From the NCBI RefSeq assembly GCF_000306235.2, contig NZ_AKWZ02000009.1:1-64000 (forward strand): a stretch of DNA of 64,000 bases, given 5' to 3'. This DNA is from Leptospira fainei serovar Hurstbridge str. BUT 6 (lineage in GTDB: Bacteria > Spirochaetota > Leptospiria > Leptospirales > Leptospiraceae). The position numbers were made by a program, and so were the translations under genes. Positions 30,258 to 39,009 of the stretch are shown here, piece by piece; the stretch's first letter is position 1, and each line of letters begins with the position of its first letter. The notes under the pieces were generated by a model. The model searched no databases. It saw only the letters and a program-made list of their open reading frames with translations, and was not told the DNA's origin.

Positions 30258-30569
30258 ATGGCTTCATCCGTTATACAGTTTACAGAGTCTCACGTTTATC
30301 CCGACAAAAATCGGTTTAGAGTAGTCTTTGTACGGAACGTATGTTCTGTCGAAACGGAAGAAATTACTCTGATTTTAAATAAAATCCAGGACGTACAACC
30401 GAAATCGGTCGAGCTGGATTTGGAAAGCGTGGTGGCAATTCCGTCGCTTATCCTGAACCGAATTCTCAAACTTCTCGCGGAACTTAAATCTCGGGGAATT
30501 CCTGTAGAAATCAAAACTAGCGAAGGACTCAGATCCGTCCTGAATCGCCTTAAGATCTCTTTGCAATGA
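30258..30569 (+). CDS. Small STAS-like protein
   Basis: This 103-residue protein shows the alternating strand-helix pattern of a STAS domain: KSVELDLESVVAIPSLILNRILKLLAE covers the strand and helix that normally contain the phosphorylatable serine (here Ser53/Ser62 region), followed by RGIPVEIKTSEGLRSVLNRL. STAS proteins act as anti-sigma-factor antagonists or partner-switching modules. It overlaps the next gene by 4 bases (ATGA), which puts it in front of the MbnP/MbnH-like genes. The domain call is by pattern and is moderately secure. Confidence 0.65.
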   Translation: MASSVIQFTESHVYPDKNRFRVVFVRNVCSVETEEITLILNKIQDVQPKSVELDLESVVAIPSLILNRILKLLAELKSRGIPVEIKTSEGLRSVLNRLKISLQ

Positions 30570-31015
30570 AGGGAACGACTCTCGTATTGATCCACTGCTT
30601 CTTGTTTCATAGCCTAGTTTTCGGTAGTGGGTTTTTCGGTGGCATCCTTGCCGACGAAATCAAACTTTGCGAATGCAATCATGGTAGCAAAAAGGAAACC
30701 CATGCAACGGACGAAGATTTATCGTTCAAAACTAAACTAGCCACCGAAGACTCCTCCCGTTCGCATACTGACGACACGAATCATCATTTACCCGATTGCC
30801 AATCCGCCGATGCGGGAGAAGTTCATAAATGTTCTTGCTCGAAAGCAAAGGACAAGGTGGCCTTCTTTACTGGAACGCTTGTTCAGCAGATATTCGCGCT
30901 GGACGCTTTTGGATTTTTCCCTAACCTGGAAGAATCGAACATTTTGTCCTTACAAACCCGAATCTCCGGCCTGTACCTTTCAAGCGATATCGATCGTCCT
31001 CCTAGCTTCTACTGA
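30566..31015 (+). CDS. Cys/His-rich exported protein of putative copper cluster
   Basis: I do not recognise a named family. The 149-residue protein has an N-terminal export signal (LIHCFLFHSLVFGSGFFGGILA) and a hydrophilic region loaded with potential soft-metal ligands: CECNHG near residues 34-39, HTDDTNHH near 71-78, then DCQ and HKCSCSK. A hydrophobic segment (KVAFFTGTLVQQIFALDAFGFF) follows near residue 100. The position, overlapping the STAS gene and ahead of the MbnP-like gene, together with the ligand content, suggests a metal-binding role, probably copper. This is inference. Confidence 0.65.
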   Translation: MKGTTLVLIHCFLFHSLVFGSGFFGGILADEIKLCECNHGSKKETHATDEDLSFKTKLATEDSSRSHTDDTNHHLPDCQSADAGEVHKCSCSKAKDKVAFFTGTLVQQIFALDAFGFFPNLEESNILSLQTRISGLYLSSDIDRPPSFY

Positions 31016-31070
31016 TATCTCCCTCCAAACGAACCCGTCCGGCTATTGATATGCCGACGTTTAGTTATTC

Positions 31071-31090
31071 CACCTAATAAGAATTAGGTG
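31071..31090. promoter_or_regulatory. 20-base perfect inverted repeat upstream of mbnP-like gene
   Basis: CACCTAAT and ATTAGGTG are perfect complements separated by AAGA. The palindrome lies 57 bases before the mbnP-like start codon in the only larger gap of the cluster. It could be an operator for a dimeric repressor or an RNA hairpin; it has no T run, so a terminator is less likely. Confidence 0.55.
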
Positions 31091-31146
31091 ACGTATGATC
31101 TTGGATCCGACTAAATATCGAATCCGGGATGCATTAGGAGATTATA

Positions 31147-32097
31147 ATGTTCTTTTTAAAAACAACAATACGTGCGCTACTTTTATCATCAACCGTTGCA
31201 TTCTTAGGCAGCTGTAACGGAAACACAGAAAAATCAAATATGCCTTGGCTGCTCGCGGGGTTACTTGCGAGCGGCCCTCTCCCCGGAATACGTTTCAAGG
31301 CAATGGCAGGATCTAGCCTCATAGAATGCGGTAAAGATATTTCAGGCCACGCCCTCTTTCGGACCACCGGAACGAAATCGGTTTCGGAAGGAATCGGACC
31401 GACTTATCATATAGCGGAAATTATGCCGATCAGCCTAAAAGACCTAAGACTTTACGTTTCCAATCTAACCTTGATCGAAGCTGATGGTTCCGAAACGAAA
31501 CCGGTATTTACGGCAGACGGCAAATGGCAGAACTCGTCCGTAGCTTTACTGGATTTTGAAAATCTTTCGGGGGATTGTACGGGCACATCCGACACGAATT
31601 CCCTCGTGAAAATTACGATACCGAATAAGTTATACAAAGGCATTCGCTTTGAAGTTGGAGTTCCCGAGGAATTCAACCATCAAAATCCGGCTCTCGCGAA
31701 CAGTCCCTTAAACGTCAGCGGACTAGCATGGGGTTGGGCGATGGGCTATCGTTTTTTAATCGCCGAATTCGTTTCTCATGACCCGACTGCGAACGGAAAT
31801 ACCGCCGTATTTCATTTGGGTTCGGGAGGATGTTCAATGTCGGCGCCTTATGCCTGCGCAAGACCCAACCGGGCGGTCATCGATCTACAACCTGCCGGCG
31901 GGTACAATCCTTCGACTCAATCCGTAAAATTGGATCTCAAGGCTCTCGTCAACGGTTGGGATATCCGCTCGGGAAGTATCTCTTGTCATTCCGAGAGCGC
32001 AATGACTTGTGCATCCCCCTTTACAAACCTGGGAATCGATTTTTCCACCGGAAACTTGTCCGGAATCCAATCGGTTTTTTCGATCTCAAACGAATAG
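31147..32097 (+). CDS. MbnP-like copper-protein homologue, putative lipoprotein
   Basis: This 316-residue protein matches the MbnP pattern (once called the four-Cys member of a metallo-mystery pair). The lipobox LGSC gives Cys23. Family landmarks follow in order: KDLRLYVSNLTLIEADG, KWQNSSVALLDFE, PNKLYKGIRFEVGVPEEFNH, PLNVSGLAWGWAMGYRF with the W-x-W pair, FHLGSGGC, then the C-terminal ISCHSESAMTCASPF. In methanotrophs MbnP binds copper and one Trp is converted to kynurenine by its partner MbnH. The next gene is an MbnH-like di-heme enzyme, which supports the call. An AGGAG site precedes ATG 31147. Confidence 0.88.
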   Translation: MFFLKTTIRALLLSSTVAFLGSCNGNTEKSNMPWLLAGLLASGPLPGIRFKAMAGSSLIECGKDISGHALFRTTGTKSVSEGIGPTYHIAEIMPISLKDLRLYVSNLTLIEADGSETKPVFTADGKWQNSSVALLDFENLSGDCTGTSDTNSLVKITIPNKLYKGIRFEVGVPEEFNHQNPALANSPLNVSGLAWGWAMGYRFLIAEFVSHDPTANGNTAVFHLGSGGCSMSAPYACARPNRAVIDLQPAGGYNPSTQSVKLDLKALVNGWDIRSGSISCHSESAMTCASPFTNLGIDFSTGNLSGIQSVFSISNE

Positions 32098-32152
32098 GAA
32101 TCGTCTGCTTCATCCTCCGATTTTCGGAAGATAGAAGCGGGCGCGGTTCATT

Positions 32153-33301
32153 ATGAAATATCAATATTTATTTAGTATAGTTCTGTTAGTGCAATCATGC
32201 TCTGAAGTAGGAATAGAATCAAAAAAGAAAAATTCTTCGATTCAATCGACGATTCTCTCGATGGCTTTGTTGGGAAAAAACGAATCCGGCTACGCCTGGA
32301 ATCTTCCTCTTGGATTTCCGAAGCCAAAGGTTCCTGAGGAAAACGCGATGTCGGAAGAAAAAGTGACACTCGGCCGTTTTTTATTCTTCGAAAAAAGACT
32401 CTCGGCAAACCAAACTCAATCCTGCGGAAGCTGTCACCAACCTTCAAAGGCGTTTACGGACGGGTTAACGGTTTCCGTCGGATCAACGGGACAACTACAT
32501 GCGAGGAACGCTCAGCACTTATCGAACATCGCTTATAATGTAAGGCAAACCTGGGCGAATCCTTTCCTCGTAAAATTAGAAGATCAAATTCCGATTCCCA
32601 TTTTCGGAGACAACCCGGTGGAGTTAGGGATGAGAAACCGGGAAGAGGAACTCATCGGCAGACTAAAAGCGGATTCCGTTTATCCAGACTTATTTCGCGC
32701 TGCATTTCCTGAAGACTCGGATCCTATTTCTTTAAAGAGTATCGTTTTTGCGATCGCAAGCTTCGAGCGAACGCTGCTCTCAGGCGACTCTCCTTACGAT
32801 AAATATAATAGAGGAAATTTGAATGCTCTTAGTGCCTCCGCTATTCGAGGTAAAAATCTCTTTTTCGGAGAACGCGCCGAATGTTTTCATTGCCATGCCG
32901 GGTTCAATTTTACGGACACGGTTCTTCATTCTGAAACCGTTTTCGAAGAATTCGCGGTTCATAATAACGGTTTAGATTCTTCCCGATACCAAGTTCCGAA
33001 CGGGGGACTCTACGAGTTCACTGCAAAGACGAATGACAAAGGCAAATTCAGGGCTCCTTCCTTAAGAAACGTGGAGTTAACCGCGCCGTATATGCATGAC
33101 GGTTCCATACCGGATCTAATATCGGTCGTAAATCATTATGCGAACGGAGGCTCAGGCGACGGGAGAACGAACCCGAATCGAGATCCGCTCGTACGAACTT
33201 TTTCTTTGACCGAATCCGAAAAGGCGGACCTCGTCGAATTCTTAAAAAGTTTAACGGATACGAGCTTTATCCGGAATCGCAAATTTCAGGATCCCTTTTA
33301 A
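32153..33301 (+). CDS. MbnH-like di-heme c-type cytochrome (MauG/CcpA superfamily)
   Basis: This 382-residue protein has two c-type heme sites, CGSCH at 91-95 and CFHCH at 244-248, and the C-terminal YMHDGS motif of the di-heme peroxidase/MauG superfamily. The N-terminus has a short lipobox-like VQSC (Cys16), suggesting anchoring to a membrane. In MbnH, high-valent heme iron oxidises a Trp of MbnP to kynurenine. Order and spacing after the mbnP-like gene match the known pair. A general cytochrome-c peroxidase role is the main alternative. The next gene begins 1 base after the stop. Confidence 0.88.
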   Translation: MKYQYLFSIVLLVQSCSEVGIESKKKNSSIQSTILSMALLGKNESGYAWNLPLGFPKPKVPEENAMSEEKVTLGRFLFFEKRLSANQTQSCGSCHQPSKAFTDGLTVSVGSTGQLHARNAQHLSNIAYNVRQTWANPFLVKLEDQIPIPIFGDNPVELGMRNREEELIGRLKADSVYPDLFRAAFPEDSDPISLKSIVFAIASFERTLLSGDSPYDKYNRGNLNALSASAIRGKNLFFGERAECFHCHAGFNFTDTVLHSETVFEEFAVHNNGLDSSRYQVPNGGLYEFTAKTNDKGKFRAPSLRNVELTAPYMHDGSIPDLISVVNHYANGGSGDGRTNPNRDPLVRTFSLTESEKADLVEFLKSLTDTSFIRNRKFQDPF

Positions 33302-33302
33302 C

Positions 33303-34223
33303 ATGGGATACGATATAAAACGATTCGTTGTCTTGATTCAGTTTCCTTTTTATTTCGGATGCACATTCGGAACAATCGGTAATTCGACTAAAGAAAAGGA
33401 AACCGTTTTACAAGCTATCGGAAGAATAATCGATTCGCAGAAAACTCCGGTTCTCCCCGTAATCTATTATTCGGATGATCAAGCTGATTCGGATCTAGGA
33501 AAATTTACGATCTCCACATCGGTCGATTCCTATGAGATCACGATTGATTCAAATTCGGTGGAATTAGGTCAACTTTCTTTACTCATCAAACCGGTTCCGA
33601 ACCGATCCTTCTCTTTTTCTCAAAGATCCCTATCTGCCAGAGAACGAATTTACAAAAATGAGACCCGAATTTCCGGGAATATGCATTCGTCCGACCCGAA
33701 CGCGAATTCCGATGCGCCTAACGCATCGGATTATGCGCGAACTTACGGAATAACCGGAAACTTTCATGCAGGAGATATTTCCTCGGTAAACGATTCGATT
33801 CCTAGCGGTCCGGTTCGATCGCAATTTCTTTACGGATTTCCCGATATTCCCTTCGGAATTCTTTCTCATATATACGGAGTATATAATAAAATATTGTTAA
33901 ACTTATCCGCAAAAAGGGTTTCAGACGGATCTATCAAAACGATTTATTTGGATCTTAGAAATTTAAGCTTTCAAGTAGAAGCCTCCTGTAACGTCGGCTT
34001 TCCGTATTCTAAATCGATTCCGTTTTCGATAGGTTTTAGGGTAGACGGCCTCCTTTCAGGACGTCCCGGTTCTTCCGTTTCACTTCTGGATGATGTATTC
34101 CTATCCGGAAACACATCCTTAATAATCAGCGAACTCCAAAATTCGTCTTGGTTGAACGAAACGATACAAGTCTTCAATTCCCCCGGACAAGTTTTGATCT
34201 TGTATCCATGCTTATTTCCATGA
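33303..34223 (+). CDS. Putative exported protein of the MbnP/MbnH-like cluster
   Basis: I do not recognise this 306-residue protein. It begins with a short hydrophobic stretch ending in FYFGC, a plausible lipobox with Cys20. The mature part is Ser/Asn-rich with beta-type segments (SVELGQLSLLIKPV, KTIYLDLRNLSFQVE) and only a few cysteines. Translation seems coupled to its neighbours: the start is 1 base after the MbnH-like stop, and its stop overlaps the next start (ATGA). The position suggests an accessory binding or assembly protein of the same pathway. Confidence 0.7.
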   Translation: MGYDIKRFVVLIQFPFYFGCTFGTIGNSTKEKETVLQAIGRIIDSQKTPVLPVIYYSDDQADSDLGKFTISTSVDSYEITIDSNSVELGQLSLLIKPVPNRSFSFSQRSLSARERIYKNETRISGNMHSSDPNANSDAPNASDYARTYGITGNFHAGDISSVNDSIPSGPVRSQFLYGFPDIPFGILSHIYGVYNKILLNLSAKRVSDGSIKTIYLDLRNLSFQVEASCNVGFPYSKSIPFSIGFRVDGLLSGRPGSSVSLLDDVFLSGNTSLIISELQNSSWLNETIQVFNSPGQVLILYPCLFP

Positions 34224-35257
34224 AATTGTTTTCTTTCCATCGGTCGCTTTATTTTTGTACTGCCGCCGCAATGCTTTTTCTTTTTCAAAGACCCATCCTT
34301 TCGCATCATGCTGGCGAAGGGCAAACAATGGCTTCTTCTACCCGATTCATAGATCCGTTTACGGGAAAAAAAGAAAAGCCCTTAGATTACATTTTGATAA
34401 CTCAGGATTATCAAAAAGGAACGATAGATCATTCGAATCTATATACGACGACCTTGTTCGGAGAGACTTTCTATTCTGGCGGAAAGTTCGCTCTGAACTT
34501 TAGCATACCTTGGATCTACTATCGGCAAATCGGAAGAGAGGATGCCGCAAGATACGGTAAGCCCTATCTTGGATTTAAATGGAATCCGTTTATAGAATCG
34601 AATAGCCCCTTCTTTATCTTATTGGAAGCAAGACTCGGATTTCCTAGCGGAGGAGACTCCAGCAAATTTACCGGCGGAGATTATTATTCGGGCCTAACCA
34701 ATGTAACCGTAGGCGCGAGTTTTACTCGATGGCTATTCGTAATCAGAGGTTCCGGAATTTTTCCGTTATCAACGGATCGCTCGTCTACCGCGGAACAAGT
34801 CGGCGTTCCATATTGGGCGCAATCGACGAATACGACTCAAACTCCCGAGACTTCTCCTAAGATCCAAAAAGTTACGCAATGGTTCGGATATGTGACTTAT
34901 CGGCTAACTCCGAATTTTAACGTTTTTGCAGGTTATTTAATTCGAATTCCGTACGTGAATGTAATCGGAGGCGGCAGTCTGGTGAATGAAACGCCGAATA
35001 ATCGAAAAACATTTCCTCGGATATTCAGAGAAATTAGTTCCGGCTTTAGCTGCAAAGCATTCAAAGGATCTAATCTTACGATAGCAGGTAGGTTTCCGTT
35101 AGACCGTGATTCAGATATCAGATTGTACGACTATGCAATCACGACATCGCTATCCGTTGAAATTTCGGACTGGCGAAAATCAAAGTCCGAAGGGGATGGG
35201 AAAAAATCGGATGAGCCGGGAATCGAAAACGAAACCTTATTCCCTCTCGAAAAATAA
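34220..35257 (+). CDS. Predicted outer-membrane beta-barrel of the MbnP/MbnH-like cluster
   Basis: This 345-residue protein has a signal peptide (YFCTAAAMLFLFQRPILS) directly followed by HHAGEGQ, a His-containing mature N-terminus. The rest has the alternating pattern of a beta-barrel, with GGDYYSGLTNVTVGASFTRW and VTYRLTPNFNVFAGYLIRI as typical strands. It resembles outer-membrane proteins of the phenol-degradation MetA-type transporter group. ATG 34220 overlaps the previous stop and starts at the signal peptide; the frame opens earlier at 34148. As last gene of the cluster it could move copper or a copper complex across the outer membrane; this is inference. Confidence 0.72.
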   Translation: MKLFSFHRSLYFCTAAAMLFLFQRPILSHHAGEGQTMASSTRFIDPFTGKKEKPLDYILITQDYQKGTIDHSNLYTTTLFGETFYSGGKFALNFSIPWIYYRQIGREDAARYGKPYLGFKWNPFIESNSPFFILLEARLGFPSGGDSSKFTGGDYYSGLTNVTVGASFTRWLFVIRGSGIFPLSTDRSSTAEQVGVPYWAQSTNTTQTPETSPKIQKVTQWFGYVTYRLTPNFNVFAGYLIRIPYVNVIGGGSLVNETPNNRKTFPRIFREISSGFSCKAFKGSNLTIAGRFPLDRDSDIRLYDYAITTSLSVEISDWRKSKSEGDGKKSDEPGIENETLFPLEK

Positions 35258-35267
35258 TGATTCGTAT

Positions 35268-35612
35268 TCAATCCCAAATCGATTGAAAGCAGAGAGGAGA
35301 GTCTTTTAAAAAACTATGATATCCCGGTTTCGTTACGCATTCTTCCTCAGTAGCGGGAAAGTAATCGAATCCGCCGCCCTGGTATTTTATGCGACAACAA
35401 CCTTTCACCGTTTTCTTTTTATCTTCCGAATCCTTGGCGGGAGATTCGTTTTTCTTTTGAGATCCCGGTTCATCCGCAACACCCTTCACAGGAAACTCCC
35501 GTGAGGAAAAAAAAGAACCGGATGCAAGGCGACTACTCCAAACATGCTCTATAAATATGAACGCCAACAAGATAATTATTATCGGTATCGAACGAATCGA
35601 CAACATAACCAT
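35268..35612 (-). CDS. Small exported Cys-containing protein, unknown function
   Basis: This 114-residue protein has an N-terminal hydrophobic segment (SIPIIIILLAFIFIEHVWS), a charged Lys/Glu/Ser-rich linker, and a small C-terminal module with four cysteines (KGCCRIKY, EECVTK, PLCFQ). The module looks like a compact disulfide-bonded domain in the periplasm or on the surface. No family was recognised. It ends 10 bases from the convergent barrel gene, so it is not part of that operon. Confidence 0.6.
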   Translation of the reverse strand: MVMLSIRSIPIIIILLAFIFIEHVWSSRLASGSFFSSREFPVKGVADEPGSQKKNESPAKDSEDKKKTVKGCCRIKYQGGGFDYFPATEEECVTKPGYHSFLKDSPLCFQSIWD

Positions 35613-35738
35613 CAGTTATTCTTTGTCGCGTTTCTCCCGCAAGGCAAAAAAGAACCGATTCTTTCGATTACGGAATATTTTAGCTTGACTTTCTATTTGT
35701 AGGACAACCAAAAGGAAATATATTCCCGAGGTATCATA

Positions 35739-36740
35739 ATGAAAAAAATTTCTAAAAAAGCGCCGGTCGGAAATTTATTTCCGATTCTTTTTGCACTTGT
35801 CTTCGTTCTACCCGCCTCGATTTCCGCAGAAACCATCCTCTTAAAAAATGGAGACAAGGTATACGCCACGGTAATTGATCAATCGACCGATTCCGTAACG
35901 ATTCTGAAAGAAACGAAACGCCAATCGATTCCTAAAAACCAAATTCTTAAAATTATATTTAAGGAAATTAAGGACGAAACGGAACTCGCGAAAATCATAG
36001 AGGCGGAAAAGAAGAAGTTAAACAAAGAAGGCAAGAAAACCGACAAGGAAGAGCAGTTAGACACGATAATGCTCGAACAGATGATCAAGGAGAACAGCTA
36101 TAAAGTCGTACAAAAGCGTCTTGCTTTGATCGAGAAATATATAGAAGAACAGGACGCTAGTTGGGAAGAATATATTACGACCAAACGGAGCCCGTGGGAT
36201 CCGGTTTGGAGATCGGCTGTCCTTCCGGGCTGGGGTTTAAGCCACATGAAACAAAATGCATACGGTAAAACTTATCAAATGCTCTTCATCTTTTCCGCGT
36301 TGGCTTATTTCGGTTTTGAAAAGGCTGCGCAAGATAGATCAAGTAAGCACGACAATAAAGTGAACGATATCCTTTTGAAAGACCCGCTGATCTACGCCCA
36401 AATTAACGCGGCGCTACCTGCTGCAACCGCCCAACTCTTTATACAGCAAGATCAGATTTCAAAACTTCAGGATTTGAATAAAATAAAGAGCCAAGAGCAC
36501 AACTACTCGTCATACAGCCATAACGCGCTAGGTATCGGAATCGGTATCTATGCGATACAATTATTGCACAGTTATTTCACCGGCAAGACCTGGGCAACGC
36601 ACAATCAGGTGGAAACTCCGTCCGGTGAAAAAGTGTCCGCAGGAATAAACGTTAAAAGCGTTTATATACCGATGGCGGCGGGAGGAAGCCTCGCCGGATC
36701 TGAATATAGAACCGACGTGCGTTATGTGACTTTGTTCTAA
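35739..36740 (+). CDS. Exported/membrane protein with N-terminal ILLKNGDKVYATVI domain
   Basis: This 333-residue protein has a signal peptide (FPILFALVFVLPASISAE), a small beta domain (ILLKNGDKVYATVIDQ, SIPKNQILKIIF) of a type seen in many Leptospira exported proteins, a charged coiled segment (residues 78-140), and a C-terminal membrane region with SAVLPGWGLSHM and later hydrophobic helices. The LPGWG motif is also seen in DUF5683-like membrane proteins. The function is unknown. Its stop overlaps the cysK stop (convergent) within CTAA. Confidence 0.72.
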   Translation: MKKISKKAPVGNLFPILFALVFVLPASISAETILLKNGDKVYATVIDQSTDSVTILKETKRQSIPKNQILKIIFKEIKDETELAKIIEAEKKKLNKEGKKTDKEEQLDTIMLEQMIKENSYKVVQKRLALIEKYIEEQDASWEEYITTKRSPWDPVWRSAVLPGWGLSHMKQNAYGKTYQMLFIFSALAYFGFEKAAQDRSSKHDNKVNDILLKDPLIYAQINAALPAATAQLFIQQDQISKLQDLNKIKSQEHNYSSYSHNALGIGIGIYAIQLLHSYFTGKTWATHNQVETPSGEKVSAGINVKSVYIPMAAGGSLAGSEYRTDVRYVTLF

Positions 36741-37717
36741 ACCCGAGGAATAGAATAGCCTTTTGTTTTTAACCAGTCTTGGTCGAAGAGACGAGACTGG
36801 TACCTTGCACCGCTATCGCATAGTATCGTAACTATAGTATGCCCCGGACCAAGTTTCTCCGCCAACTTTATCGCCGCCCCGACGTTAATCCCGGAGGAGC
36901 CACCCAAGAACAGTCCGTCTTTTTTCAATAGCGTATAAATGACTTCCAGGCATTCTCTGTCGGTAACTTGAACCGCATCGTCAAACGGCACGTCTTTCAT
37001 ATTTTCAGTGATGCGCCCGTTACCGATCCCTTCCGTAAACGAGCTTCCTTCCGAGCTGATTTCTCCCTTCTTAACGTAATTATAAATGGCGGAGCCCAAA
37101 GGATCCGCGGCTACGGAAAGTAGGCCCGGTTTTTTTTCCTTTAAATAAAGCGCAGTCCCCGCATACGTACCTCCTGTTCCTAAGGAAGTTACCCATACGT
37201 CGATTTTCCCGCCCGTTTGCTCCCAAATCTCCGGACCCGTCGTATAATAATGGGCTAAACGATTAGCTATATTATCGAACTGGTTGGCCCATATTGCATT
37301 CGGAGTTTCTTCGGCGATGCGGGCCGATACTTTCACATAATTGTCGGGATCTTTGTACGGTACTGCCGGGACTGTTCTAACTTCTGCGCCTAAAGTTTTT
37401 AGTAGATCTATTTTCTCTTTTGATTGCGTGTCGGGAATAATGATTAAGGTTTTATAACCCTTTGCATTACAAATATGCGTTAATCCGATCCCGGTATTTC
37501 CGGCAGTTCCTTCGACGACAGTGCCGCCGGGTTTCAACAGTCCCTTTTTTTCCGCGTCTTCAACTATATAAAGCGCCGCTCGATCCTTAACGGAACCTCC
37601 GGGATTCAGAAATTCGGCCTTACCTAAAATTTCACAGCCGGTTTTATCGGAATAATAATTCAATCGAATCAGAGGGGTATTCCCCACCGTTCCCGAAAAT
37701 CCTTTCGTAATTTTCAT
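36737..37717 (-). CDS. cysK: Cysteine synthase (O-acetylserine sulfhydrylase)
   Basis: This 326-residue PLP enzyme forms cysteine from O-acetylserine and sulfide. The Schiff-base lysine lies in LNPGGSVKDRAAL, the substrate loop in GTAGNTGIGL, and the phosphate-binding loop in TSLGTGGTYAG. The C-terminal GGSSGINVGAA and CDSGARYQS are conserved. ATG 37717 follows a GGAGG site, better than TTG 37741. The pattern also fits cystathionine beta-synthase-like members, but no extra heme or CBS domain is present, so CysK is preferred. It has its own transcription unit, convergent with the gene at 35739. Confidence 0.93.
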   Translation of the reverse strand: MKITKGFSGTVGNTPLIRLNYYSDKTGCEILGKAEFLNPGGSVKDRAALYIVEDAEKKGLLKPGGTVVEGTAGNTGIGLTHICNAKGYKTLIIIPDTQSKEKIDLLKTLGAEVRTVPAVPYKDPDNYVKVSARIAEETPNAIWANQFDNIANRLAHYYTTGPEIWEQTGGKIDVWVTSLGTGGTYAGTALYLKEKKPGLLSVAADPLGSAIYNYVKKGEISSEGSSFTEGIGNGRITENMKDVPFDDAVQVTDRECLEVIYTLLKKDGLFLGGSSGINVGAAIKLAEKLGPGHTIVTILCDSGARYQSRLFDQDWLKTKGYSIPRV

Positions 37718-37754
37718 CGATTCCTCCACTAATTTTTCCAAACCATCTCTTGAA

Positions 37755-37799
37755 TAAAAAAGGAAGGAGTCGCCGCCATCTAGCGCCGATCCCTTCCTC
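37755..37799 (-). terminator. Intrinsic terminator of the aldolase gene
   Basis: On the minus strand AGGAAGG pairs with CCTTCCT across a G/C-rich loop, and the second arm runs directly into TTTTT. It lies 56 bases after the aldolase stop and just upstream of cysK, so it separates the two units. Confidence 0.75.
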
Positions 37800-37854
37800 T
37801 CGATTCGTTCGACATTTTATCAGCTGCCGACGAAGTATTTGTATGACGACCCCT

Positions 37855-38910
37855 TTACGCGATCGTCACTTCTTTCGAAAGGTATACGTCTTGAATCGCG
37901 TTCAACAACGCAACGCCGTCTTTCATCGGTTTTTGGAAAGCTTTCCGCCCGGAAATCAATCCCATACCGCCTGCGCGTTTATTAATGACGGCAGCCTTTA
38001 CCGCGTCGCCTAAATCGTTCGACCCGGAAGGTCCTCCGGAGTTGATTAAACCTATTTTTCCCATATAACAATTCGCTACTTGATAACGCGCCATATCGAT
38101 CGGATGTTCGGAGCTAAGATCCGTATACATTTTATCGTCTTTTTTACCGAACTTAAGATCTTTAAAGCCTCCTGCATTCGTTTCTGGTAGCTTTTGTTTT
38201 ACGATATCCGCCTCTATGGTCGCGGCCAGATGATTCGCCTGTCCAGTTAAATCCGTCGCAACATGATAGTCGGTTTTATCGGTTTTAAATGCGTCGTTTC
38301 TAAGATATGCCCAGAGGATAGTAACTAAGCCGAGTTCGTGAGCTCTATGAAACGCTTCCGAGACTTCTTGAATTTGACGGGAACTCTCGTCGGAACCGTA
38401 ATAAATGGTAGCACCGACGGCGGCAGCTCCCATATCAAAGGCCTGCTCCACATTCGCAAATAAGATCTGATCGAATTTGTTAGGATAGCTTAGAAGTTCA
38501 TTGTGATTAATTTTTACGACGAACGGAATTTTATGCGCATATTTACGCGAAACCAGACCCAGCACTCCGAGTGTGGAAGCCACAGCGTTACAGCCGCCCT
38601 CGATCGCGAGTTTTACGATATTTTCGGGATCAAAGTAAGCAAGGTTTTTCGCAAACGAGGCGCCTGCGCTATGCTCGATACCCTGATCGACGGGAAGAAT
38701 CGAAAGATAGCCGGTTCCAGCGAGACGCCCCGTATTGTAAATGGATTGGAAATTTCTTAGAACTGAATTGTTCCTGTCGGTCTTAGAAAAGATATCATCA
38801 ACATACGAAGGACCCGGGACAGTGAGAATCTCCTTCGGAATCGTTTTAGATACGTGATTCAATAGGAAATCCGCCTCTCCGCCGAGTGCGCTCTTGATTT
38901 TGTCTAACAT
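37855..38910 (-). CDS. fbaB: Class I fructose-bisphosphate aldolase, FbaB type
   Basis: This 351-residue enzyme belongs to the DeoC/FbaB group of Schiff-base aldolases, unrelated to the zinc-dependent class II enzymes. Landmarks are [15 protein letters not shown], the catalytic-lysine strand FVVKINHN, and the phosphate-binding end with NSGGPSG and [14 protein letters not shown]. It cleaves fructose 1,6-bisphosphate in glycolysis or runs the reverse reaction in gluconeogenesis. Gluconeogenesis fits an organism that grows on fatty acids. The start is ATG 38910. It stands alone, ending at the hairpin 37755-37799. Confidence 0.94.
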   Translation of the reverse strand: MLDKIKSALGGEADFLLNHVSKTIPKEILTVPGPSYVDDIFSKTDRNNSVLRNFQSIYNTGRLAGTGYLSILPVDQGIEHSAGASFAKNLAYFDPENIVKLAIEGGCNAVASTLGVLGLVSRKYAHKIPFVVKINHNELLSYPNKFDQILFANVEQAFDMGAAAVGATIYYGSDESSRQIQEVSEAFHRAHELGLVTILWAYLRNDAFKTDKTDYHVATDLTGQANHLAATIEADIVKQKLPETNAGGFKDLKFGKKDDKMYTDLSSEHPIDMARYQVANCYMGKIGLINSGGPSGSNDLGDAVKAAVINKRAGGMGLISGRKAFQKPMKDGVALLNAIQDVYLSKEVTIA

Positions 38911-39009
38911 TCCTGTTGCTACCTTAATGGATTTGGATCTTGGAGTCCATTTTTTTGGAAAACCCCAAAATTTCCATCGCTTTTCCGATCCCCGATTGAT
39001 GAGATAGAT

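Noticed and set aside
31097..31212. Short frame overlapping the MbnP-like start as a methanobactin precursor
   Set aside because: The product has no core-peptide cysteine pattern and lacks a ribosome site; it overlaps a well-supported gene start.
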